Assembly: GCA_037355855.1 (NCBI GenBank)
Contig: CM074761.1
Span: 5,537,346-5,601,345, forward strand
Source of the DNA: Pseudo-nitzschia pungens
Taxonomy: Eukaryota; Bacillariophyta; Bacillariophyceae; Bacillariales; Bacillariaceae
Direction of reading: 5' to 3'
DNA length: 64,000 bases
Shown: positions 22,157-33,156 of the stretch, in pieces
Layout: each line of letters begins with the position of its first letter
How positions within the stretch are numbered: position 1 is the first letter of the stretch
Notes under the pieces: model-generated
What the model saw: only the letters and a program-made list of their open reading frames with translations
Told to the model about the DNA's origin: nothing
The model's database searches: none
Made by a program: the position numbers and the translations under genes

Positions 22157-24664
22157 TCAAATATCTTGGTACAAGAAGATGTTTCCATCGGCACCCGCCG
22201 TGAATATCCATGGCTGGGTGGGGTGGAACGACAGGGTCAAAACTCCGTGCTTGTTCTTGATCTCGTGTCCCCGGAGAATCTTCACCGGAACGATGAGCGG
22301 GTTTCGCATCAGATCCGAGTACACCATGCTGTGGAAGACGTGCACAGCCCCGTCGTCGGACGCACTCGCCATCAACGGATATCGGTGGTGGAATTCCACG
22401 TCCCGAACGGCGCGCTCGTGGTACTTCAGCGTCTTGTAGGGTGTGTGGGAGAGGTCCAGATCGAACCACACCATCCTTCGGTCCAGACTTCCGACGATCA
22501 GGTGGTCTCCGGACGGATGAATGTCGAGCGACGAAATCCAGCGGCACCCCGAGATGAGCCGCTTCACCATGGCCTGTTTCACCAGGTGGTAGATGCGCAC
22601 GTGTTGCTGATTGGCGACAAACAAAAAGGGCTTGTTGGGATGGAAACACGCCACCTGGGGTTCTCCCTTGGCCTTGCTGAAGGGTTGCTGCGAATTTCCC
22701 TTGCTCAGCTGGTGGATGAGGACGGACGGGGCTCCCGCCTTGGGACTGATCGTCACAAAGTAATCCCCCTTGGCGTGCCACCGGATCTTGGCCATCTCCG
22801 ACCGGGTGCGGAGCGCGCAGATCGGACCGCTGGTTCCGGCAAAGGAACTGACGGGGGTTTCCTTCTCCCTTTTGTCGACGACGGATATCCATTGGACGGC
22901 CTTGGATGCCTTGGCGGAGCTGACGTTGCCCCCCTTCTTGGCCGAGGAGAGGAGGGCCTCCGTCATCTCGGCGTTGCGCTGTCCCTCGGTACCGGTGGCA
23001 ATCACGACGGCGCACTTTCCAACGGCCGCCAGCAGGCAGTGGTGGGAGCGATTTGGGTTCCATTCCAGCGCCACCACGGGCTTGACAACGGGTTGCGGTT
23101 TGCCGTCCGCGCCGGCGTCCGGATCGATCGACAGGGCAATCTCGGACACGTTCCAGCTCTTGAGCAGGCGGCCGGTTTCTACCTCCCATAAGCGAACGAA
23201 ACCATCGGTGGCACCGCTCGCCATGAATTTGCCATCGGGACCGGACGCGACGCAACGAATCATCGGGGGTTCGTCTCCTTCCTCGTGGGGAGTCTCGTAT
23301 CGAATGCACCTGGCGGTGGGGAAGGGTCTCAGGTCGCTCGCCCTTGGAAGCTTGGGAACCAGGCTCTCCGGATCGATGTTGAGGCGGCGTTTCATCTGGC
23401 GCGGACACAGGTAGAGATCGAGACAGCGCTCGAATGTTTCTCGCACCGAATGCTCGTAGGCTCCAACGGATCTAAGGTTGGGGAACTTTTTCGGAACGAG
23501 CAGGCCGTGGGGGCGGTCCTTGACTTCCAGTTCCTCCCATTGCTTGATTTCTTCTTCGGTTGGCAAATATTCGTCCGGTGGAATGTAGGATTCGGCGTGG
23601 CCCGGAGGTGGGAGTTTCGGTGCCGCAATGTGCTGGGGACCTCTCCTGAGATTGAGCTCGTCCTCTTCGGCACCGGTCCACATGAGGAAGGGCTTGTCCT
23701 TGTCCTTGTTCTTCTTGTTGGCATCGTTCATGTCCCGGATCTTTCCGGTGAGATAGTCCATGTTGATGTCTCCCTTTTCGAGCTTTCGAAGAAGCTCGTC
23801 CACCCGGAGTTTCTCCCATTTGCTCGGCTGAAACTTGGATTTGGGCAGCGTGCGATTGGAGTTGAGCCCGGAAAGCTCGGGGTCGACCCCGCTGAAATAA
23901 TCAATGTACTCGGCGTTCCCATCGAATTCTGGGTGCGCGTACGCTCCGCCCTGGATTCGCCGGATGAGCTCCAGTTGACGAGCGGTGAGGGTGACGTTCT
24001 TGTCGTTGAGTGCATCGTGGACCACGAATCTGTCGCTTCCTCGGTTGTCGGCATTGGCCAGGGCCCGATCGACTCGGTTTCCACCTCCGATGCTGGCCGA
24101 TTTGACGACCTTTTCTCCGTGGGCATCGTATCCGATGTGATCGTACTCATCGTACCAGTGGAGGGGCACCCGGCCGATGCGATTCTGCGTCCCGTCCTCG
24201 TCTTCGTCGTCCGAGGAAAGATCATCGGTGTGCATCCACTTGGCGCTCTCCTCGTTGTTGTTCTCTGGCTTCGACGACCACGATGAATCGCGTTGTGGTT
24301 GTCCGGCAAGAGTCCGTTTGCCCGTGTTCCATTTCCTGGGCCCGGTTTCGTACGCCTTGGAAAGGTTGTCCTCGAGTTTGTCCATGTCGTCGTCCGATTC
24401 GTCCTCCTCCTCCTGTTTCTGCAACAAATCTTCGTCCTCGTCCGAGGATCCCTGGTCTTCGAAATCTTCCTCATCGCTGTCGTCGTCGTCGTCGTCGTCA
24501 CCATCGTCATCCTCATCGCTGTCATCATCGTCTTCGTAGTGGGGGACGTCGGAATCATAGACGCTGTCCTCTTCGGAATCATCGTCCTCCGATCCAGAGT
24601 CAACGGGTGAAAGACTGGGGGTGTCTTCCTCTTTCGATGGCTTCTTCTGCCTCTTCTGTGCCAT
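22157..24664 (-). CDS. BOP1: Ribosome biogenesis protein BOP1/ERB1
   Basis: BOP1 (yeast Erb1) forms the PeBoW complex with PES1 and WDR12 and is needed for 27S pre-rRNA processing and 60S assembly in the nucleolus. This single-exon gene encodes 835 residues, close to the family length. An acidic Asp/Glu/Ser-rich N-terminus (~residues 15-130) precedes the BOP1NT domain: RIGRVPLHWYDEYDHIGYD, then ELIRRIQGGAYAHPEFD. It continues with YIDYFSGVDPELSGLNSN and YIPPDEYLPTEEEI. YEHSVRETFERCLDLYLCPR leads into the C-terminal WD40 propeller, with blocks such as SGATDGFVRLWEVETGRL and HPSGDHLIVGSLDRRMVWFD. All diagnostic segments are intact. The ATG at 24664 is the only sensible start. No targeting peptide is seen, as expected for a nucleolar protein. 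Confidence 0.95.
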   Translation of the reverse strand: MAQKRQKKPSKEEDTPSLSPVDSGSEDDDSEEDSVYDSDVPHYEDDDDSDEDDDGDDDDDDDSDEEDFEDQGSSDEDEDLLQKQEEEDESDDDMDKLEDNLSKAYETGPRKWNTGKRTLAGQPQRDSSWSSKPENNNEESAKWMHTDDLSSDDEDEDGTQNRIGRVPLHWYDEYDHIGYDAHGEKVVKSASIGGGNRVDRALANADNRGSDRFVVHDALNDKNVTLTARQLELIRRIQGGAYAHPEFDGNAEYIDYFSGVDPELSGLNSNRTLPKSKFQPSKWEKLRVDELLRKLEKGDINMDYLTGKIRDMNDANKKNKDKDKPFLMWTGAEEDELNLRRGPQHIAAPKLPPPGHAESYIPPDEYLPTEEEIKQWEELEVKDRPHGLLVPKKFPNLRSVGAYEHSVRETFERCLDLYLCPRQMKRRLNIDPESLVPKLPRASDLRPFPTARCIRYETPHEEGDEPPMIRCVASGPDGKFMASGATDGFVRLWEVETGRLLKSWNVSEIALSIDPDAGADGKPQPVVKPVVALEWNPNRSHHCLLAAVGKCAVVIATGTEGQRNAEMTEALLSSAKKGGNVSSAKASKAVQWISVVDKREKETPVSSFAGTSGPICALRTRSEMAKIRWHAKGDYFVTISPKAGAPSVLIHQLSKGNSQQPFSKAKGEPQVACFHPNKPFLFVANQQHVRIYHLVKQAMVKRLISGCRWISSLDIHPSGDHLIVGSLDRRMVWFDLDLSHTPYKTLKYHERAVRDVEFHHRYPLMASASDDGAVHVFHSMVYSDLMRNPLIVPVKILRGHEIKNKHGVLTLSFHPTQPWIFTAGADGNIFLYQDI

Positions 24665-25419
24665 GATTGGAGCGTATTACCAGATGGTGTACTCGCTTGT
24701 CCTCGGTATTGGATGGTGATTGCTGCAGCTAGTGCAGTGTTTGTCTGTCGGCAAAACTAGTAACAAAGAACTCGTACCGGTATGAAACCGGTGGTGGGTT
24801 GCTGCTGTTGTTTGTCCTCGATGTGGAATGAGGAATGAGAACAGAACGAGAGATAACACTACGTAATTACCGTACCGTACCTCACAGTAAGATTACCGGT
24901 ACCTGGTACGTAAAATCTTACAGTAATGTAATCAAAAGTAAAAGTCTCATCCACCATCGAATCAATCATCGGATCATTCTGTTCATGAAAATCATTGCAT
25001 CGTTGTTCATTTTTTTTGGCCTGTTTTGGTGATTGGTTGTTCGTTGAGGTTTGGTACTGAGGTCTGTCTTTGCCCGTTTCCGGGGGGACGATCAGAGAGA
25101 AAGGGGTAAGGTTTATTACCGGTAAGTTTTAGGAAGTACTGAAATAACTTACTGTACCTTAGGAAGTTTAGCATTCCTGTATTACTTCGATCGGTACGTG
25201 TACCGGTACCGTACGGTAGGTACGAGTACGTACTTTTTCCTACTGTGTACTTCGTATTACCGGTACGTATTTTCTTTGTAACTACTACTATTAGTAGTAT
25301 TTACTAGTGATAGTACTACTACCGGTACTGTAGAGTGTAGAGTACTACTACAACTAGTAAGGTTAGCGACTGGATGGTGGTTGACTTCTTGTTCTTCTGC
25401 GGTACTATTCGTGCAAGCA

Positions 25420-25448
25420 CCACCAAGGTCATATTATGACCTTGGTGG
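25420..25448. repeat. 29-bp palindrome (14-bp arms, 1-nt loop)
   Basis: CCACCAAGGTCATA at 25420-25433 is the exact reverse complement of 25435-25448, with a single T between them. Its function is unknown. Confidence 0.85.
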
Positions 25449-25689
25449 TTATTGCATCATGATGATAATCCCCTAATACTACATAATCCTTAGTAGTTGT
25501 ACGGTAGACGTAAAAAAGGATCGTTCGAATCAAAGTGTAAGAATGATATTGCTCGCCAGCAAATAAGGAATGCTGATACTACTTAAAGTAGTAACAACAG
25601 TAAGGTTACTACAGCACGACGGATTGCTGGCAAATAGTGAGTTTTCAAAGGATACTCAATCATACTGTTCAAGCGCTATTGCATACACT

Positions 25690-25790
25690 TAGATACTAGT
25701 AGTAGTAGTACTACTACTACTAGTACAGGAGGATACTCCCCTACTAGTACTACTACTAGTAGTAGTACTAGTAGTAGAGGCGCAAAGGAA
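25690..25790. repeat. ACT/AGT triplet inverted repeat cluster
   Basis: Alternating TAGTAG and CTACTA blocks can fold into two adjacent hairpins. Similar CTAGTA blocks continue near 25848-25866. Confidence 0.7.
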
Positions 25791-25989
25791 TGGATCGTAA
25801 GGGGAGGGCATGATAGGTGCTTTTTTCATTATTTAAAGGTGATGCTGCTACTAGTACTAGTAGTACGTCTGATAACTGATTTTAGACGTGGGTCAAAAAT
25901 TTTCGTGCCGGGTCCTTTTGGGGTCAAATATTTGACCAAAGGATTGTCCCCCGGCTTCATTTTTTCAGTCCCGTACCATATATATTTTA

Positions 25990-26590
25990 CAGCCTATGCC
26001 AATTATTTTTAGAGGCAACGCCCATAAATTTTCGAGGCAACGCCCATAAATTTTCGAGGCAACGCCCATAAATTTTCGAGGCAACGCCCATAAATTTTCG
26101 AGGCATTGCTCATAAATTTTCGAGCCAACCCCCATAAATTTTCGAGGCAATACCCATTACTTTTCGAGGCAAGCCCCATTACTTTTTGAGGCAACGCCTA
26201 TGAATTTTCGAGGCAACGCCCATGAATTTTCCAGGAAATGCCCATAATTTTTCCAGGCAATGCCCATAATTTTTCCAGGCAATGCCCATTAATTTTCCAG
26301 GCAATGCCCATTAATTTTCTAGGCAATGCCCATTAATTTTCTAGGCAATGCCCATAAATTTTCGAGGCAAGCCCCATCAATTTATGAGGCAACGCCCATT
26401 AATTTTCTAGGCAACGCCCATGAATTTTCGAGGCAATGCCCATTAATTTTCCAGGCAATGCCCATTAATTTTCGAGGCAACGCCCATTAATTTATGAGGC
26501 AACGCCCATTAATTTTCTAGGCAATGCCCATTAATTTTCGAGGTAACGCCCATCAATTTGTGAGGCAACGCCCATTAATTTTCGAGACGG
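25990..26590. repeat. 22-bp satellite, about 27 copies
   Basis: The unit is close to AATTTTCGAGGCAACGCCCA plus two bases, with variants (CGAG/CCAG/CTAG, AACG/AATG). It ends about 100 bp from the stop codon of the coiled-coil gene. Because 22 bp is not a multiple of three, the apparent 22-residue repeat peptides on the minus strand are an artefact. Confidence 0.9.
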
Positions 26591-26696
26591 AACGATCGTT
26601 TTGTCTACCCTATGGTATTATGGAGCGACGCCGTTTCCAACCACAAATTGCTTTTAATTTAAACTATCACTAATCAACCTCAATATTACCATCCAT

Positions 26697-28401
26697 TTAC
26701 AATTCCGCCAACCACTTCCTTCTCTCACTACTCATTATTGGATCAATATGCTTTCTCCTCTTCTTTCGCTTCGTCTTGCTACTAGCAGAATCTGATTGTA
26801 ATCCCACACCTCCACCTTTGCGTTTCGAAGCCATGTTGATTCGTCTCATCAAGGCGATTTCAAAATCTACCACTTTTTCCTTTTGCTTTTTCGCCTCGAT
26901 TTTTGCTTTTTCCCTTGCCTCGATGTCTTCCTCCTCTTCTTCCTCGTCTTCGTCTTCTTCCTCGTCTTCGTCTTCTTCCTTGTCTTCGTCTTCTTCCTCG
27001 TCTTTGTCTTTATCTTTGTCTTCTTTTCCCCCTAGGTTGTAGCCAGGGAAGCGGATATCCATCAGTTCTTCACACACTCTTTCATACATTTCTATTCCAT
27101 CTTCCGACCACCCCTCCTCGTTTCCACTTCTCGGGTCACAATATTTTTTGCTAACCTCAGGAATACTTTTGTCATCAACTCTTTCCAAGTAATTCACCCA
27201 TCTTGCATATTCGTTATGAATTATAACCAATGCAAATGCCTCATCACTCACGGAATATATTTCACCAATCAATTTTGTTTTTTGCCATTTTGGGCAAAAA
27301 ACCGATGGCAGGAATGCAGCCAAGATGCGGGTTGCAAAATAATAGAAGTCATCTTCTCCTTCCTTCTTCCTATAGCTCGGATGCAGGACGGGAGCATCAT
27401 CATCCTCCGTCTCGAGAAGCTTTAGCGTGCCTGGAAATCCTTCAGGCAGCACCCATTCATTTCGCCTCGTTTTTGCCTTCTTGAAGTCATCTGTAACAGG
27501 AACGGTAACCGTGTGCTTGTTAGTATTGGCATCCACTTGCTCATTATAATAATCATTCCCACATCATTTTACATTAGTAGCATTAGCACTCACCAATCCA
27601 ATGCTTCCTAACTAAAGACTGCACCGCAGTTCTCAAGTCATTTACCGCCCTTCTGATTATCATCCAGTTGTATTCATAGAATTCGTTTTTGGCAACGCCT
27701 TCCGGTAGTTGAAGCTTTTCCTCCTTCATCATTGTTTTAAGAATTTGGATCGACTCTTTCTTATCCACAAATTTATGACTCTGAAAAATATTTAGCTTTA
27801 CATACTGATTCACCCTTTGGCTCAACACCGTCGCTTGATGGATCCTAAGTTTCCGCTCGATTTCTTCCTTATCGACGTTGCCTTTTTCCTTTTCCGTTCG
27901 TTGTCCTTCTGTCTCTTTTTCAACCAGTTTTCTCTCCCTTTCGTCAAGTCGTTTCTCCTTTTCTTCAAGTCGTTTCTCCATTTCAGCTAATCGTCTCTCT
28001 GTTGCTGCGACTCTGTCGTCCCATTCACTGTTCCGCACCGTCCTCGGCTCTGTCATATTTGCATTCTCTGCGACAATAACGTTCCCGTTTGCGTTGAAGT
28101 TCACATTCCCTCTTGTGCTGAAGGTCACATTGTCTATCGAAGTTTTGGTGGATTGGGGTTTATTTGTGTGCTTCGTTTTCCGATGCTGCTGCTTCTTCAA
28201 CGGCTGCTGCTTCTTCGACGGCTGATGCTGCTTCTTCGTCGACGGCTGCTGCTGCTTCCGCGCCGATGCCACATTTGGTGTTATCACATTGGGATCGGGT
28301 AGGGATAATCCACTGCGATTCTTTCTTGGACTGTTCACATCAGCTGAGACTGGACTAATTTCTGCAATAGCTTTAGTCAGTTGCAATGCTTCTCTATTCA
28401 T
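26697..28401 (-). CDS. Coiled-coil protein of unknown function beside the transposase
   Basis: This two-exon gene encodes about 548 residues. Exon 1 is 28401-27594 and exon 2 is 27535-26697. A 58-nt phase-1 intron (GTGAGT...GCAAG) joins RKHWI to VDANTNKH; the frame closes exactly, so the two halves are one protein. It has a Lys/Gln-rich basic stretch (~residues 48-85), a strong Glu/Lys/Arg coiled coil (RRLAEMEKRLEEKEKRLDER and onwards) and a globular segment with FYEYNWMIIRRAVNDLR. After the junction come FATRILAAFLPSVFCPKW and SVSDEAFALVIIHNEYARW. An Asp/Glu run and a nuclear-localisation-like KTKRKKRRK end the protein. I do not recognise the family. It lies on the same strand about 450 bp downstream of the CACTA-like transposase gene, so it could be the element's second gene, a DNA-binding helper. 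That is inference. Confidence 0.6.
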
Positions 28402-28851
28402 GGTGATTAATGTTGTAATTTAGTGGAATTTCTGAAAAGTTGTTTTCAATCAGTTCTGTTACTCAATTATGAAGACTTTCCGCAAAAATCAAGATCGAAG
28501 AATTACAAGAAAAATCACGTCCACACGTCCACATCCAATAATTACTGGACGGCTTCCTCTATCAATGCAAGCCATCATGCCGCGCCATTTTATTGTTTCC
28601 AAAAAACGTACTTATCCTCTACATGATATTCTCTGTTAGCTTTGCATCCTCTCAAGGTGGAAGCGTACTCGCCCGCGCCAATTTTGCTCTCTTATAATTT
28701 CTGTACCTGACATAGTAACGTTTTTTTGGGGGGGTCACGTCGCGATGAATTTGCGAATTAGGGACTATCTTAGCTATTACCAAAAAAAAATTGCGAAGTA
28801 GGGACTATCTTAGTTTTTACATTAAAAAAAAAAGTAACTACTATTTCTTAC
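28402..28851. other. Spacer between transposase and coiled-coil gene
   Basis: It contains two close copies of TAGGGACTATCTTAG (about 28760 and 28800) separated by A-runs. It presumably holds the promoter of the coiled-coil gene. Confidence 0.45.
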
Positions 28852-31800
28852 TCACTCTTCCTCTGTTTCGTCCATGTCATTTGCCAATTGACATTGACTG
28901 TAAAGTGTTGCATATGATGTAGAAGCCAGGCTCTCATTCCTTTCTTCAAAACTGTCCAACCAAGCACCACGATTGGCCACTACTAGCCACCTGTTTGCAG
29001 TCGAGATACTTCCATCTTTATTCAACTCTGGCACAACAGCAATATCTGATAAAATTGCGTCTGTGTTGAATACAAAGAAACCTTCTTCCAAAGTACCCTT
29101 GGAAACAAATCTTGACTTCGACCTTGTGGGCTCTTTCTTGAATTTTCTAACGACGGCATAAAGACCTTCATTTTCAACCGGGTAATTATTCACTCTACCC
29201 GTTGGACGTTTCAGGTTATCTAGTTCAAGAAAACATAGAATCTGACACGGGATTGCTTCCGAATCAACACTGACCACTACCCAATCCATCCAAACGGCAT
29301 TCACTTGCCCAGATGTCGATCTGTAGGAGGGATGGCATCGAAACAAATATCCGACCTTGTTTGTTGAATCCCATCGATTGTGTTCTGTGAATGCTTCTAC
29401 CGATGTGCCATCGACTAGTAACGGCAACACCGAATCGCAGACAAAATCCAGAATTACCGATGGCAAAAACGGTTTGTCCTTATTTGAAGTTCTATGCCAT
29501 GTCATGCTTCCCTTACTTTGTTTGGCGTCACGGTGTATTTTGAATAGTGAGCCGGCTTTCTTCGGTCTGGGTTTCGCTGTCGGGTCTTCATGCTTTTCCT
29601 CCAACCCGTAACACATATTGGCAGTACGCAACAGCAACTTTTCCGTTTGTCGTTTTGTTGTTTGGCTAATCAATGTAGCTGCGTTTTGTTGTGTGTTCTT
29701 TGCTGGAGCCTTCACCTCTGTCTTGTGATGACTCTCACTGAAGCTACTATCCCACCCCAGTGGATGTCCCCACAACTTTATGTACTCTGGGATGTGAAAA
29801 TATAGATGGTTCTTGATGAGTCTCGTCCCCATTCCTTTCCGAATACATGCAGTATTGATTGTGTTAATAAAATGAATTATTGTTTTTGGTAGATTTCGGA
29901 GACCTTTTGGAGTAATTCTTCCATGTTTGAGAAACTCTTCCATTGATATGATTTGTTCAATGACGTCAATTTGTGTAGTTGCAAATCTCAGATCACCCAC
30001 TATCTCTTGGCCAGCTTCCGACGCCAGTGCTACAAGGATGCACAATAGCATACCGCTATAATCTTTTCCTTCTTTTTTCGCAATGGACATAATGCTTGTT
30101 CCAAATTTGGTTCTAGGAAAATCCCTGTCGGATTGTCTTGATAATAGCGCACCATATCTTTGAGCAATATATCCAAGTGCTTCCACCGTCGCCCTCCCTT
30201 TCTTTAGGTTCGCGGCGTATTTACACTCAACACTAGTGTTTACCAACTGTTGTTCTATTGCTTCCACACATCGCCTGGCTACCCCTAATTGATGCATATG
30301 TAGTGTTTCACCTGGTGTTGCGAGGTGTATATTATTGAGATTGGACCCGAAATTTAAACTGTGGAATGCGTTCTCGATACGGTGGTGTGATTGTTGTTTG
30401 AAATAATCCGTTGCATCTTCTCCGTCTGGTATTTCGAAGTCGTCTGGTTTCCACAGTTTTACATGTTGTTGTGCTGCTGGTCTATTGATTTCAGTTGTTG
30501 CACAATCACAGTGTCTGCATAGTTTTTTAACCCTGGCCGATCGGGATCCATATTTTCCACAAAGCTTGTCATGGAGTTCGGTATCTCCTACAACATATGC
30601 AATCGCAAATTTCATTCTAACGCTCCACACTTTCCCTGCATAGGGAAGGTAATCCCACAGAATTCCATCCCCTCTGGCATCAATTTCCCTCAACGATTCT
30701 AGTGCAACGGCAATCGCATTATGAATGTTCTGTACCCCTTCTGTCGGCGTAGCTTTCCTTGAATGATGGGTGTTTTCCCATTCGCTGTCTGGATGGAAGT
30801 AAATAGTAGTCCAAGCCTCTGGGCGTTTTCTTGTCTCTACACTGAAAATACCCAGAGTCATATTGAGAGGAGTAAGAGACAATCTGCCATGCGCATCCAG
30901 GCTGATCCCGTCCATGTAAAAAATCAGTGGTACCAAAATTTCAGGAGGATCTGCGTTTTGCTGGCACATTAACCTCCATGAGTCCTTCCACCAAGTTCCA
31001 TGATGAAGCTCTGAAATGTATGTGTCTTCCGTTATGGCAGGATCATTGTCTGGCTGCAGCGGAGTTGTTATACTTGGAAAGGAGAGATTTTGGTCACACA
31101 TCAGCTCACTATTGGATAGAAGAGAATACAGTGCTTCTTTAAAATTGCGAATGTAAATCTGAGCAGGTTTCTTGTCTGGTAGCCAAGTAACTAGCTTTGG
31201 TTCAAATCTTGTGTTGGGTATTTTGACATGCTTCTGTATTTCTTGGAAAACAACTTCACGTTTTCTGATTTTCGCCGTACGAAAATCAAAACCAGGGAGG
31301 TTTTGACATTCCTTTGCCCAATTCATTATGGTTTGAAATGTACCTAATTGTAAGCGATGCCTTGACATTAGATTCATAAGCTTGATTTCAGCGTGTAGCT
31401 GCTGAGTTGTATGAGGTATTGGGTGGGAACGGAACATCTGTTCCATGTTATTGAGCGCATCCGGTTCTGTACTTTTTTGTTCATTTGCATCATCCATCAG
31501 TGTAACTCCGTCGTTGTCTTCCTCTTCATTATCTTCCTCTTGATCTACCTCCAGAGATGCTAAATAGGACTGTATAACATTGCGCTGTATAGGTGGTACC
31601 AGAACGTCTGGTACCGCTTGCCTATTTAAATCCTGATTCTGGTCCCCGGTCGAAATTCTATCAGATGCCGCTTCTCCCTGTGGACCATTTGCTGTCATCG
31701 TCAAGGAAAAACTGGATGGGTTGTGTCGGCCCGCACCTCCACCCGTGTGGTGGATTTCGAATACGGACGCACCTGTTTTATCTACTACATTATGATAGTA

Positions 31801-31998
31801 GTATCTGCCGCATTCGCCTGATCTGCTCAAGTGGCTTGTAAGCCCGCTGCAAACGTATTTGAAAGATGACTGATCCTTTTTAGACACTCTTTTGTACCCA
31901 CGAAATTTTTTCAGTGTGTTCGTGTTCTTAAAACATGCCAGACAGTAGAAGTCTGCCAAGATTTTAACACCATCGGAATACTTTCTTTTCTTTGGCAT
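28852..31998 (-). CDS. CACTA/Plavaka-like DDE transposase
   Basis: This single-exon gene encodes about 1,048 residues from the ATG at 31998 (MPKKRKYSDG). The N-terminus has a Cys/His cluster (FYCLACFKN, then CSGLTSHLSRSGECG) like the zinc-finger ends of Plavaka-type elements. The core shows FYMDGISLDAHGRLSLTPLN (~residue 360), the expected first catalytic Asp, followed by TLGIFSVETRKRPEAW. GDTELHDKLCGKYG plus a CxxC pair (~residue 473) and TPGETLHMHQLGVARR (~residue 566) fit the second Asp and the LHQ-like helix of Plavaka/CACTA (EnSpm superfamily) enzymes. The frame is intact over 3.1 kb, so the copy may be recent. I could not find terminal inverted repeats. Assignment to the superfamily is from motif memory only; KDZ or another CMC group is the alternative. 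Confidence 0.6.
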   Translation of the reverse strand: MPKKRKYSDGVKILADFYCLACFKNTNTLKKFRGYKRVSKKDQSSFKYVCSGLTSHLSRSGECGRYYYHNVVDKTGASVFEIHHTGGGAGRHNPSSFSLTMTANGPQGEAASDRISTGDQNQDLNRQAVPDVLVPPIQRNVIQSYLASLEVDQEEDNEEEDNDGVTLMDDANEQKSTEPDALNNMEQMFRSHPIPHTTQQLHAEIKLMNLMSRHRLQLGTFQTIMNWAKECQNLPGFDFRTAKIRKREVVFQEIQKHVKIPNTRFEPKLVTWLPDKKPAQIYIRNFKEALYSLLSNSELMCDQNLSFPSITTPLQPDNDPAITEDTYISELHHGTWWKDSWRLMCQQNADPPEILVPLIFYMDGISLDAHGRLSLTPLNMTLGIFSVETRKRPEAWTTIYFHPDSEWENTHHSRKATPTEGVQNIHNAIAVALESLREIDARGDGILWDYLPYAGKVWSVRMKFAIAYVVGDTELHDKLCGKYGSRSARVKKLCRHCDCATTEINRPAAQQHVKLWKPDDFEIPDGEDATDYFKQQSHHRIENAFHSLNFGSNLNNIHLATPGETLHMHQLGVARRCVEAIEQQLVNTSVECKYAANLKKGRATVEALGYIAQRYGALLSRQSDRDFPRTKFGTSIMSIAKKEGKDYSGMLLCILVALASEAGQEIVGDLRFATTQIDVIEQIISMEEFLKHGRITPKGLRNLPKTIIHFINTINTACIRKGMGTRLIKNHLYFHIPEYIKLWGHPLGWDSSFSESHHKTEVKAPAKNTQQNAATLISQTTKRQTEKLLLRTANMCYGLEEKHEDPTAKPRPKKAGSLFKIHRDAKQSKGSMTWHRTSNKDKPFLPSVILDFVCDSVLPLLVDGTSVEAFTEHNRWDSTNKVGYLFRCHPSYRSTSGQVNAVWMDWVVVSVDSEAIPCQILCFLELDNLKRPTGRVNNYPVENEGLYAVVRKFKKEPTRSKSRFVSKGTLEEGFFVFNTDAILSDIAVVPELNKDGSISTANRWLVVANRGAWLDSFEERNESLASTSYATLYSQCQLANDMDETEEE

Positions 31999-32285
31999 CA
32001 CGTCAACAAGAAGATAATGATTTCTGGGTCTCAAAGGACAGCAATATTCATTATCTTGTTATCATTAATTTCACCCATACCTTGTCGTTTCAAGAAAGGA
32101 AGCAAGAACCAAAATCGTCGTCACGGAAAGATGCTCCTTTACAGTTAGTACAGCACTTGCATTCAAAATGAATTAAAAAACGAAAAAACTCTTCATTTTC
32201 TTAAGCTAATCGTCAATTAGTGGTGACAGAGGCGCATGTGCTATCTTGTGCTGCTGTCAGTTCAAGCCACTCCCATGCCTCTCAT

Positions 32286-32604
32286 CTTTTGTCTTATTTA
32301 GTGCTTGCTTTATCTGTGTATTATTTTGCATCTTCATGAATACTTTTTGGAATATTTCCAGCATTCAAGTAACCATATTCCTCACCATATGTATGCTTCT
32401 GACTATGAAAAGAATTAAACTCAAAAGATCCTATTGTGTGGGCGTCCCATATGTTCTTTTGTCTTATTTAGTGCTTGCTTTATCTGTGTATTATTTTGCA
32501 TCTTCATGAATACTTTTTGGAATATTTCCAGCATTCAAGTAACCATATTCCTCACCATATGTATGCTTCTGACTATGAAAAGAATTAAACTCAAAAGATC
32601 CTAT
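32286..32604. repeat. Direct repeat A, 149 bp x2
   Basis: Bases 32286-32434 recur almost unchanged at 32456-32604, starting CTTTTGTCTTATTTAGTG and ending AAAAGATCCTAT. They lie 5' of the transposase gene. Confidence 0.9.
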
Positions 32605-32785
32605 GTTTCATGGATATTTCCTCCAGTAGTGTCAATACTTTCTAGTAGAAAATATACAACAGTCCAATGAATGGGATATCTATGATACCACATCCTATGT
32701 TTCATGGATATTTCCTCCAGTAGTGTCAATACTTTCTAGTAGAAAATATACAACAGTCCAATGAATGGGATATCTATGATACCAC
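32598..32785. repeat. Direct repeat B, 94 bp x2
   Basis: Bases 32598-32691 recur at 32692-32785 in direct tandem. The unit begins ATCCTATGTTTCATGG and ends TGATACCAC, overlapping the end of repeat A. Confidence 0.9.
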
Positions 32786-32917
32786 ATTTATTTAATGTAC
32801 TTTTGGATGTTACTTCCTCGTTGGGCCCCCTAGTAACAGAATAGAAAATCTGTATCAAATCCAAGTTCATAAGATACAAAAACAGTGCTGTTAGAAGATC
32901 TGGAAGAAAAATGGCTA

Positions 32918-33156
32918 TTAAATTTAGTTTTGTCTGTTGGCAGTTTAAGTTGTGTCTGTTGGCTGATAAACATTTGTGTGAATAAATTTTAATGGTTTAG
33001 TGTTGTCTGTTGTGAGCAAACTAATGTTAAGGCGATTAAATTTGTTGTATGTTGGTAAATTAACATGATCAAGATTAAATTTAGTTTTGTCTGTTGGTAG
33101 TTTAAGTGGTGTCTGTTGGATGATAAACATTTCTGTGAATAAATTTTAATGGTTTC
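32918..33156. repeat. Direct repeat C, about 85 bp x2
   Basis: The unit ATTAAATTTAGTTTTGTCTG...AATTTTAATGGTTT is at 32918-32999 and 33065-33155, with minor differences. Confidence 0.85.

Larger units (their letters stand above)
24665..26696. other. Repeat-rich intergenic region
   Basis: It contains dense TACCGGTA/GTACGGTA motifs (24870-25400), a near-perfect palindrome (25420-25448), ACT/AGT inverted runs (about 25690-25790) and the 22-bp satellite (25990-26590). No gene is seen. Confidence 0.6.

Noticed and set aside
25965..26194. Minus-strand frames with a 22-residue repeat (MGVASKIYGRCLENLW-like)
   Set aside because: They are produced by the 22-bp satellite read through three rotating frames; every such satellite without stops gives this.
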